The position numbers and the translations under genes are program-made. A model generated the notes under the pieces. That model saw only the letters and a list, made by a program, of their open reading frames with translations. It ran no database searches and had not been told where the DNA came from. Below, in pieces: positions 1-6,938 of a stretch of DNA of 7,762 bases. Location of the stretch: contig DVJH01000055.1 of the NCBI GenBank assembly GCA_018710795.1, positions 1-7,762 of the forward strand, read 5' to 3'. The stretch comes from Candidatus Galligastranaerophilus gallistercoris. Lineage in GTDB: Bacteria > Cyanobacteriota > Vampirovibrionia > Gastranaerophilales > Gastranaerophilaceae. Within the stretch, counting starts at the first letter, position 1, and the number at the start of each line of letters is the position of its first letter.

Positions 1-420
1 GTATTCTTTATTTTTTTCTATTGTCAGCGTGTTATCTTTATAAAAATCTTCATCGGGGAATTTCTCCAACACGGCTTTAACGGGCGCAATTAAAAAATCG
101 GGTTTTTCATTCAGGATTTCATATTGTTCCTTATATATATAATAATTTTTATCCAAAACCGAATACGGGCTTATTTCCTGATAAGGAAAAATTTTTGCCG
201 TTTTGCCGAATAAATTTTCATAATCTTTTTGATATTTTAACCCTGACTGTTCATCGGATGTTATTAAAAGAACTTTTTTATTTTCTTTTAAAATGTAATT
301 TATGATTAAAAGCTTTAACGGCGGAACCAGCCCCGAAAGGCAGTATGCTCCCGTAAACCCGGTTTTTAAAAAACGGGATAAATCGGGCAGTTTAAAGTTG
401 AACAAATTATCGTTTTGCAT
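1..420 (-). CDS. mfd: Transcription-repair coupling factor Mfd, N-terminal 140 residues (runs off the left edge)
   Basis: The reading frame is open from an ATG at 420 down to base 1, giving 140 codons without a stop; the rest of the gene (about 1,000 further residues in the family) lies outside. The protein fits the UvrB-like domain 1a of Mfd, the ATP-driven translocase that removes stalled RNA polymerase from DNA lesions and recruits UvrA. Visible are a degenerate, non-functional P-loop region (LSGLVPPLK, residues 28-36), a VLLITSDEQ strand (50-58), the IFPYQEISPYS segment (77-87; compare the FPxWExLPY pattern of Mfd) and the IAPVKAVLEKFP segment (111-122). The start lies 3 bp after the stop of the upstream ROK gene, with only a weak Shine-Dalgarno-like AAAGA next to the ATG, so translation is probably coupled. 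UvrB is the main alternative, but it would have an intact Walker A motif here. Confidence 0.85.
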   Translation of the reverse strand, partial: MQNDNLFNFKLPDLSRFLKTGFTGAYCLSGLVPPLKLLIINYILKENKKVLLITSDEQSGLKYQKDYENLFGKTAKIFPYQEISPYSVLDKNYYIYKEQYEILNEKPDFLIAPVKAVLEKFPDEDFYKDNTLTIEKNKEY

Positions 421-423
421 TCT

Positions 424-1380
424 TTAATTATATGATAAATAAAGCATACTTGCTCCGATAACTCCCGAATAATCCCCGAGATATGCTTTTTTAAATTCGG
501 TTGCATGCGCAGGAATCGGAAGCGCCTTTGTTCTTGCTTTTTTAATCGTGTTTAAATAAAATTCGTCAACCGATTGAATTAATCCGCCCCCTAAGATTAT
601 CAATTTCGGATTATAAAAATTCATAACGCTTGCAATGCCGCCCGATAAATATTCGACGGCTTCCATAACATACTGGCATACAACGTCATCATGCGCATCA
701 AGCGCTTTTTTTATATGTTTTGAGCTGATTGAGTTTTGTTTTGCAAGGTCGGTTATAATTGAAGTTCTTCCTTTTTTAATTGCACCCAGTATTCTTGATT
801 CAATTGCGGTTCTTGAAGCGTATGCTTCCAAGCATCCGTTTGCGCCGCATGAACAGGCTCTGCCGTTCAAATCAACTATTATGTGTCCGATTTCGCCCGC
901 TGTTTCTGAAGCCCCGAGGTGCATTTTTCCTTCTTTTACGATACCGGAACCAATACCCGTTCCTACAAAAATACAAACTATGTCTTTATAGCCTTTCCCC
1001 GCACCGAAGTTTAATTCTCCTATGGTTGCAACTTCAACATCGTTGCCCGTATAAACGGGAATATTAAATTCTTTTTCCAGAGGTTCTTTAAAATTTAAAT
1101 TTCTGCATTCAAGATTAACCGCATTTATTAATATCCCTTTTTTTCTGTCGACCTGCCCCGCTAATCCCAATCCTATAGATTTAATATCGTTTTTTTTAAT
1201 TTCCGTTTTCTCAAATAATTCTTCGAGAGTTTTTGCGGTAACATCTAAAATGCCTTTATTGCCGCGGATTTTTTTTGTTTTATTTTTGACTTCCGTTATA
1301 ATCTCGCCTGTTTTTGTATTAACGATTGCGGCTAAAATTTTTGTACCGCCCAGATCAATTCCTATTGAATATTCATTCAT
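424..1380 (-). CDS. ROK-family sugar kinase, probably glucokinase
   Basis: This 318-residue protein is a complete ROK kinase, which uses ATP to phosphorylate a hexose, most often glucose, at the 6-hydroxyl in the cytoplasm. Visible motifs are the phosphate-binding DLGGTK (residues 9-14), the catalytic aspartate in GND (112-114), the ROK signature region GTGIGSGIV (140-148) leading to EIGH (163-166), the zinc site CSCGANGCLE (176-185; H166, C176, C178 and C183 as ligands), and the C-terminal LGGG (263-266). There is no N-terminal helix-turn-helix, so it is an enzyme and not a ROK repressor such as NagC or XylR. The ATG overlaps the end of the upstream acyltransferase gene by 8 bp and is preceded by AAAGAAGAA. 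The family is certain. The substrate is inferred: fructose, mannose, N-acetylglucosamine or N-acetylmannosamine kinases share these motifs. Confidence 0.93.
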   Translation of the reverse strand: MNEYSIGIDLGGTKILAAIVNTKTGEIITEVKNKTKKIRGNKGILDVTAKTLEELFEKTEIKKNDIKSIGLGLAGQVDRKKGILINAVNLECRNLNFKEPLEKEFNIPVYTGNDVEVATIGELNFGAGKGYKDIVCIFVGTGIGSGIVKEGKMHLGASETAGEIGHIIVDLNGRACSCGANGCLEAYASRTAIESRILGAIKKGRTSIITDLAKQNSISSKHIKKALDAHDDVVCQYVMEAVEYLSGGIASVMNFYNPKLIILGGGLIQSVDEFYLNTIKKARTKALPIPAHATEFKKAYLGDYSGVIGASMLYLSYN

Positions 1381-2200
1381 TTTCTTCTTTAATTCCGATG
1401 CTTTTTAATTTTTGTTCAATTGCTCTCCACCAGTGGAGTTTTTGCTTGAATTCGTAATGATAGCCTTCAAAGTTGCCTTTGCTTATTTGAAGGTCATGGT
1501 TATCTAAGAAATTTTCAAATTCTTTTTGAATTTTATGGGTAAAATCTTTTCTGTCTATATCGGGAACCGTGTATGTTTTCGGTTCTCCTATTTCACAGAC
1601 AATCTCGGGTCTGTCCTGTCTTAAGAACATAAAACTGTTTGCAACGGGAACAAGATTAATCCCGCCGTATTTTTCGATTGCTTTTTCAGCCATAAAAGCA
1701 AGCCCCGATTGAAAAATTTCGGGTCTGTAATGTGGCGGTCTTATGATTCCCTGCGGAAAAAGCCAAAAACCTATATCGGGTTTATCAAGCGTTGTTACCG
1801 CATAATTAAGCGATTTTATGGCGCTTTGCGGGGATTTTTTATTTACGGGAAAACACCCTACATATTGAAAAAGAGGAAACCTGTTCATCTCTTCAATCAT
1901 AAATCTTAATCTTAATTTTTGTTTTTTTAGGATGAAATAAATAATGTAATAACCCCAAATGCCGTCCCACCAGTTGTTGTGGTTGACATAAAAAATAGTT
2001 GCAAATCTTTTATCTCTTTTGTCGAGATTTTCTTTCCCCTTGCACATTGCCGCATGAAAGCGGTTTTTAATCATCATGGGAAAAACTATATCGGCAACCA
2101 TATGCCAAAAGGGCACATTTTTTGCTTTTCTGAATTTTTCTTCCCTGTTCCTTTGCTTTGTAGGCGGTACTTCAGAATACATATGAATCGGACTGTTCAT
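1373..2200 (-). CDS. Lysophospholipid acyltransferase family protein (PlsC-like)
   Basis: The protein belongs to the glycerolipid acyltransferase (PlsC/LPLAT) family, which moves an acyl chain from acyl-ACP or acyl-CoA to a lysophospholipid or similar acceptor at the inner membrane. Counting from the ATG at 2200 (275 residues), the catalytic HX4D box is NHNNWWD (73-79, H74 and D79). The block-2-like segment GCFPVNKKS follows at 115-123, FPQG at 148-151 replaces the usual FPEG, and LVPV (183-186) is block 4. The frame can be extended to a TTG at 2236 (287 residues), but that TTG is the first three bases of a consensus -35 box, so I prefer the ATG at 2200. A second ATG at 2182 is possible; none of the three has a Shine-Dalgarno site. 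The gene leads an operon with the ROK kinase and mfd. The acceptor is unknown, and the glutamate-to-glutamine change in FPEG makes this a divergent member. Confidence 0.85.
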   Translation of the reverse strand: MNSPIHMYSEVPPTKQRNREEKFRKAKNVPFWHMVADIVFPMMIKNRFHAAMCKGKENLDKRDKRFATIFYVNHNNWWDGIWGYYIIYFILKKQKLRLRFMIEEMNRFPLFQYVGCFPVNKKSPQSAIKSLNYAVTTLDKPDIGFWLFPQGIIRPPHYRPEIFQSGLAFMAEKAIEKYGGINLVPVANSFMFLRQDRPEIVCEIGEPKTYTVPDIDRKDFTHKIQKEFENFLDNHDLQISKGNFEGYHYEFKQKLHWWRAIEQKLKSIGIKEENE

Positions 2201-2207
2201 AATTTTA

Positions 2208-2236
2208 ATTCTAGTTAAAATTCCATATTGTGTCAA
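2208..2236 (-). promoter_or_regulatory. Near-consensus sigma-70 promoter of the acyltransferase-ROK-mfd operon
   Basis: On the minus strand a perfect TTGACA (2236-2231) is followed by exactly 17 bases and then TAGAAT (2213-2208), one mismatch from TATAAT. A 7-base discriminator (2207-2201) then leads to an A at 2200, which is the first base of the ATG chosen for the acyltransferase. The predicted transcript would therefore begin at or next to the start codon. Confidence 0.8.
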
Positions 2237-2296
2237 ACATACTTATGAGTGATTTTTGGTTATAAAATCTTTCTTTCTGGTGTAAAATTTTTTTTA

Positions 2297-2305
2297 TGCT
2301 AAAAT
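2297..2305 (+). promoter_or_regulatory. Candidate extended -10 promoter of ahcY
   Basis: TGC followed by TAAAAT matches the extended -10 pattern (TGn plus TATAAT with one mismatch). No good -35 box lies 16-18 bases upstream, as expected for an extended -10 promoter. Transcription would start near 2312, leaving a leader of about 24 bases that just contains the Shine-Dalgarno site. That leaves no room for a riboswitch. Confidence 0.5.
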
Positions 2306-2322
2306 GTCTTTCGGTCATAAAA

Positions 2323-2330
2323 AAGGTGAT
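2323..2330 (+). promoter_or_regulatory. Strong Shine-Dalgarno site of ahcY
   Basis: AAGGTGAT contains AGGTGAT, a seven-base match to the anti-Shine-Dalgarno end of 16S rRNA, five bases before the ATG at 2336. It favours this ATG over the in-frame ATG at 2348. It is the best ribosome site in the window, in keeping with a well-expressed housekeeping enzyme. Confidence 0.75.
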
Positions 2331-2332
2331 AA

Positions 2333-3604
<1,272 letters not shown>

Positions 3605-3627
3605 AAAAAATAATAAATAAAAATTTT

Positions 3628-3657
3628 GCGGCTTTAATGATTTAAAGCCGCTTTTTT
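3628..3657 (+). terminator. Intrinsic terminator after ahcY, possibly bidirectional
   Basis: GCGGCTTTAA (3628-3637) pairs perfectly with TTAAAGCCGC (3642-3651) around a TGAT loop, followed by six T (3652-3657). It begins 23 bases after the ahcY stop. The end of the T run overlaps the TAA stop of the convergent rseP gene (3656-3658). Read leftward, the same hairpin is followed by AAAA and then a T-rich stretch, so it could also end rseP transcripts, less efficiently. Confidence 0.9.
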
Positions 3658-5050
3658 AAAATTTCTTTGTAATAAGCGCAACTATATCGTTAAATAAAAC
3701 AAGTATCATTAAAGCGATTAAAAGCGCAAAGAATGTTTTGCTTATATTTTCAACCATTTTTTCATCCAAAGGGCGTCTTCTTATTTTTTCGATAATGATA
3801 AACATTAAATGCCCTCCGTCAAGCGCGGGAATCGGAAGAAGGTTTATTATCGCAAGATCTATGCTTATAATGGCGGTCAACAATAATCCGTTTAACATTC
3901 CCTGATACTGGATAATATCGGAGCCTATTTTTGTAATTGCAATAATGCCGTGCATTTCGCTCATGGGTATTTTGCCCGTTACAAGTTGTATCAGCCCGTA
4001 TATCATAAGTTTTGTGCTGTAGCACATATATTTTGCCGAATTAACGAGTATTGATTTTATTCCGTTTGTTTCGGTAAAGATTTCTTTTGAACCGAGCAGT
4101 ATTCCCAATTGCCCCGATGTGTTTACTTTTATGTTTTTTAATTCAACGATTTTGCCGTCTCTTAATACCGTGATATCAAGCGGCTTATAGCTGTCGGATA
4201 ATGCGCTTGCAATGCCGAGAGCATAAAAATCATTTGTTAAGACGTAAGTTTGTCTGCCCTTAATTTCATCTCTTAATTTAATTTCATCTTCCGATAATTC
4301 TATTTCGTTTGAATCATCATATTTATCAAGTCCCCTTGCAACGTTTTTTGTAACGATAAGTTTATCCTCCGTTTTTTTAGAAGGAAGCGTGATTTTTGTT
4401 CCGGCGGGGATAACTTCGTTTTTGTTTATTTTCGGGTTTAATTTTAAAAATTCCTCAAGTCTTTTGTTTATTGTATCTTTATCTGCTCTGTTGTCGTTTT
4501 CTTTGCTGTTTTTGATAAGAAAAATAAACTCTGCCGCGGAAGTTATATCGATATTATTTACTTTAAGTATTCTGTCGTTTTCTTTAAATGTTCCCTGCAT
4601 ATATTTTGCGGCATATCCGTTTTCAACAAAACCGTTGATATAAACTTCGCTTTTTCCTGTCGGCAGTTTATGAAAAATTGCGGCGGCAAACACTATAATA
4701 AAAAATGCAAAAATGACGTTCATAATAACTCCGGCGCTTACAATAACCGCTTGCTGCCAGGGTTTTTTGTTTTTAAATCTTTCGGGGGAATCTAAGGGCA
4801 GTTGAACAACTCCCTTGTCATCCGCTTCGTCTTCGGGGAATGAAACATACCCCCCGAGAAGGCAGGCATGAACCAAAATTTCAAGATCGCCTCTTTTTGT
4901 TCTGAATAAAACGGGTCCTATCGGCATACCGAAGCCGAATTTTGAAACTTTAACTCCGAATGCTCTTGCCGCTATATAATGCCCCCATTCATGCACAAGC
5001 ACCAAAACGCTTATAAGGGCTATCATTATTATTAAATTTACAGGGTTCAT
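3656..5050 (-). CDS. rseP: RseP-type site-2 protease (M50 family) with an enlarged PDZ region
   Basis: This intramembrane zinc metalloprotease of 464 residues cleaves transmembrane segments of regulatory or leftover signal-peptide substrates. The active site HEWGH lies at 20-24 in the first membrane helix, and the third zinc ligand is D411 in LLPIPALDGGH (404-414). Further hydrophobic segments are at about 102-126, 383-403 and 438-460. A PDZ half (about 136-182) and its continuation (about 289-320, with ITVLRDGK) are separated by roughly 105 polar, charged residues that ordinary RseP proteins of similar design lack. Part of this insert (LNPKINKNEVIPAGTKITLP, 204-223) resembles the second half of a LysM motif. 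Two conserved positions look altered: D398 replaces the usual asparagine or serine before the LDG helix, and MHGIIAI (366-372) replaces the common SGPVGI-like segment. The gene lies 25 bp after the AMIN-like gene, with only AAAAGA as a weak ribosome site. Confidence 0.93.
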   Translation of the reverse strand: MNPVNLIIMIALISVLVLVHEWGHYIAARAFGVKVSKFGFGMPIGPVLFRTKRGDLEILVHACLLGGYVSFPEDEADDKGVVQLPLDSPERFKNKKPWQQAVIVSAGVIMNVIFAFFIIVFAAAIFHKLPTGKSEVYINGFVENGYAAKYMQGTFKENDRILKVNNIDITSAAEFIFLIKNSKENDNRADKDTINKRLEEFLKLNPKINKNEVIPAGTKITLPSKKTEDKLIVTKNVARGLDKYDDSNEIELSEDEIKLRDEIKGRQTYVLTNDFYALGIASALSDSYKPLDITVLRDGKIVELKNIKVNTSGQLGILLGSKEIFTETNGIKSILVNSAKYMCYSTKLMIYGLIQLVTGKIPMSEMHGIIAITKIGSDIIQYQGMLNGLLLTAIISIDLAIINLLPIPALDGGHLMFIIIEKIRRRPLDEKMVENISKTFFALLIALMILVLFNDIVALITKKF

Positions 5051-5075
5051 TTGTCTTTTGTGATTTTGTTGTTAA

Positions 5076-5708
5076 CTATATCGCAATTTTGACATTCTGT
5101 CTTTCTTTTGCTTTGTTAAAATCAACATAAACATTGCTTTTGACAGGATTTGTCGAATTTAAAACAAGCTCGGGCTTTTTTATTGTTCCATAAAGCTGCC
5201 TGTTTAAATTTATTGCGGTATCCATCGGATTTGCAACATTTGTATTGCCCGATGATAATCTTATTGTAGCAGAATAAGACCTGAGTGCAACAAATGAAAC
5301 AAAAGCTGCAATTATTCCCATAAGCCACATTTTATTAAATTCAAAAGGCTGGAAACCTTCGTTTGCGGCAAATGCGGCATGCAGTGAATCCGTATCTTCG
5401 CCTATTAAATAAATTCTGACTTTTGAACCTATCTGCTGGCTTACTATGCTGACGGGTTCATTTGTATTTGAATATGTCGTTTTAAAATTTTTGTCCAGTT
5501 TTGCGTTTTGTATGTCAAAATATACGCTTCCGCCGTCTTCTTTTACGGTTTTTATCTCTTCTTTAAAATCGCTTTTTAAATTAAGCACTATATTTTCGTT
5601 TTTATCTCTGCCGAGTCCGATTTCATATATGGTGTTATCTTTTGAAAACACCATGCCCTGAAAAACAAACGTAAACAACAATATAAAAATTACTCCGAAT
5701 TTTTTCAT
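5076..5708 (-). CDS. Exported, membrane-anchored protein with an AMIN-like domain (uncharacterised)
   Basis: This 210-residue protein has a typical signal peptide: MKK, a hydrophobic stretch at 5-20, and likely cleavage near FS/KD at about 22. Residues 26-112 are beta-rich and follow the AMIN pattern: VYFDIQNAKL (62-71) resembles the strand that precedes the variable loop, and KVRIYLIGE (96-104) resembles the closing strand. AMIN domains target amidases and secretins to the envelope or peptidoglycan. A second hydrophobic helix (about 128-143) ends in basic residues, so the AMIN-like part should face the periplasm and the 65-residue tail the cytoplasm. The tail has no recognisable domain. The protein is encoded just upstream of rseP and is probably co-transcribed with it. 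The AMIN assignment rests on reading the pattern by eye and is tentative; the function is unknown. The start is supported by GGAG seven bases upstream. Confidence 0.75.
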   Translation of the reverse strand: MKKFGVIFILLFTFVFQGMVFSKDNTIYEIGLGRDKNENIVLNLKSDFKEEIKTVKEDGGSVYFDIQNAKLDKNFKTTYSNTNEPVSIVSQQIGSKVRIYLIGEDTDSLHAAFAANEGFQPFEFNKMWLMGIIAAFVSFVALRSYSATIRLSSGNTNVANPMDTAINLNRQLYGTIKKPELVLNSTNPVKSNVYVDFNKAKERQNVKIAI

Positions 5709-5715
5709 TTATTGA

Positions 5716-5719
5716 CTCC
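5716..5719 (-). promoter_or_regulatory. Shine-Dalgarno site of the AMIN-like gene
   Basis: GGAG on the minus strand lies seven bases before the ATG at 5708, ideal spacing, and fixes this start. Confidence 0.65.
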
Positions 5720-5755
5720 GAATACTTCCTGAATAAATAATCATAAACCTTACTT

Positions 5756-5761
5756 ATTATA
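5756..5761 (-). promoter_or_regulatory. Candidate -10 box for the AMIN-rseP operon
   Basis: The minus strand carries a perfect TATAAT about 50 bases before the AMIN-like start codon. No convincing -35 box lies 16-18 bases upstream (the sequence there is A/T only), so the promoter may depend on an activator or on another sigma factor. Chance matches to TATAAT are common in DNA this AT-rich. Confidence 0.4.
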
Positions 5762-5781
5762 GAATTTAATCCTTTTTTATA

Positions 5782-5810
5782 TTTATAACATCTATCTTCG
5801 GGCGTATAAT
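5782..5810 (+). promoter_or_regulatory. Candidate sigma-70 promoter of the waaC-waaA operon
   Basis: TTTATA (5782-5787, four of six matches to TTGACA) is followed by a 17-base spacer and a perfect TATAAT (5805-5810). Transcription would start near 5817, giving a leader of about 69 bases. A weaker alternative is TTGATA (5827-5832) with TATTAT (5851-5856), spacer 18. The leader contains no obvious RNA motif beyond a 10-bp A/T-rich palindrome at 5859-5868. Confidence 0.5.
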
Positions 5811-5885
5811 TTTCTAAATCTTTGGATTGATAAAAACAATAGTCTTGTATTATTATTAGTTTTAAAACAGGTTACGGGTTTTTAA

Positions 5886-6938
5886 ATGGATATCAAGGGT
5901 AAAAAAATTCTTTTAATAAGATTAAGTGCATTGGGGGATGTTGTTTTTAACATTCCTCTTGCAAATATCTTAAAAGAATCGGGCGCAATCGTGCACTGGC
6001 TTACATCCGAAAAAGGGTTTGATATCGTAAATAATAATCCCTGCTGCGATAAAACAATTCTTGCTCCTGTTGAAAAATGGAAAAAGGAAAAAAACTTTTT
6101 TAAAAATTTTTTTGAATATATAAAAATAATAAAATCCCTGAGAGCCGAAAAATACGATATCGCAATTGATACCCAGCTTATTTTAAAAAGCTTTATATGG
6201 ACGAAATTTTCGGGCGCAAAAAGAAGAATTGTTTCTTCAAGCGCAAGGGAAGGCGCAATATACGGAGGCAATGAGGTAATAGAACCTTTGTTTAACGATT
6301 TTAAGCTCCATGCGGTATATAATTATTTCAAATTTGCAAAATACTTGGGGCTTGATACTTCAAAAATTAAAGTTACCCTGCCTGATTATCCTTTAGAAAT
6401 TAAGGAAAAAGTCGACAAACTTCTTATTGATATTGATAAAACAAAGAAAAATTTAATAATTGCACCCGCCACAACCTGGAATAATAAACACTGGAATAAA
6501 GATAACTGGCGCGAATTGATATCAAAAATCGATATAAATAAATATAACCTTATTTTTGCGGGAACAAAAAAAGATATTGAACTTATAGAATATATAAGGT
6601 GTAAAAGGGGTATAAATCTTGCGGGCAAAACAAATTTAAAAGAGCTGATTGAGCTTTTTAAAAAGAGCGATATATTAATCTCGCTTGATTCGGGTTCGAC
6701 TCATCTCGCCTGGGCAACGGGCAAGCCTTCCATAATTTCGATTTTTACATCAACGCCCAAAGCAAGATATGCTCCCATAGGGACAAAACATATCCCGCTT
6801 CAGGGCGATTTAAAATGCCAGCCCTGCCACAAGAAAAAATGCCCCTTAAATACCGATAAATGTACAAATTACCCGTCGAGTGAAGAAGTTTTCGACGCAC
6901 TGAAAGAAATTGAGAGGAACTTATGGAAACAAGAATAA
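5886..6938 (+). CDS. waaC: Glycosyltransferase family 9 protein, WaaC-like lipopolysaccharide heptosyltransferase
   Basis: The protein (350 residues) is a GT-B fold family 9 transferase. Heptosyltransferase I moves L-glycero-D-manno-heptose from ADP-heptose to the Kdo of the lipopolysaccharide inner core, on the cytoplasmic face of the inner membrane. The N-terminal acceptor domain opens with ILLIRLSALGDVV (8-20), where D18 aligns with the proposed catalytic aspartate of WaaC. KYDIAIDTQLILKS (89-102) and NKHWNKDNWRELI (200-212) follow the WaaC subfamily pattern, and the nucleotide-sugar site is SLDSGSTHLAWATGKPSI (266-283). Four cysteines (C311, C314, C319, C326) near the C-terminus form a CxxC-x4-C-x6-C cluster seen in many GT9 members. 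GT9 is certain; WaaC rather than WaaF or another acceptor specificity is inferred, helped by waaA next door. A weak AGGT lies 13 bases before the ATG. Confidence 0.88.
   Translation: MDIKGKKILLIRLSALGDVVFNIPLANILKESGAIVHWLTSEKGFDIVNNNPCCDKTILAPVEKWKKEKNFFKNFFEYIKIIKSLRAEKYDIAIDTQLILKSFIWTKFSGAKRRIVSSSAREGAIYGGNEVIEPLFNDFKLHAVYNYFKFAKYLGLDTSKIKVTLPDYPLEIKEKVDKLLIDIDKTKKNLIIAPATTWNNKHWNKDNWRELISKIDINKYNLIFAGTKKDIELIEYIRCKRGINLAGKTNLKELIELFKKSDILISLDSGSTHLAWATGKPSIISIFTSTPKARYAPIGTKHIPLQGDLKCQPCHKKKCPLNTDKCTNYPSSEEVFDALKEIERNLWKQE
6912..6918 (+). promoter_or_regulatory. Shine-Dalgarno site of waaA inside the end of waaC
   Basis: GAGAGGA lies four bases (five from GAGG) before the ATG at 6923, inside the last codons of the GT9 gene. 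It decides the waaA start and suggests coupled translation. Confidence 0.7.

Noticed and set aside
635..991. 118-codon open frame on the plus strand
   Set aside because: It lies wholly antisense to the well-supported ROK kinase, and its product (serine-, proline- and cysteine-rich) resembles nothing.
2201..2236. TTG at 2236 as the start of the acyltransferase (287 residues)
   Set aside because: The TTG is part of a perfect -35 box with a correctly spaced -10 box downstream, no Shine-Dalgarno site precedes it, and the extra 12 residues carry no family motif.
5859..5868. 10-bp palindrome GTTTTAAAAC as an operator
   Set aside because: A/T-rich palindromes of this length are expected by chance in such DNA, and no second copy or known regulator fits. 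It is kept only as a note in the divergent-region finding.
5882..6271. 129-codon open frame on the minus strand
   Set aside because: It is antisense to the N-terminal half of the GT9 gene and has no recognisable motif.
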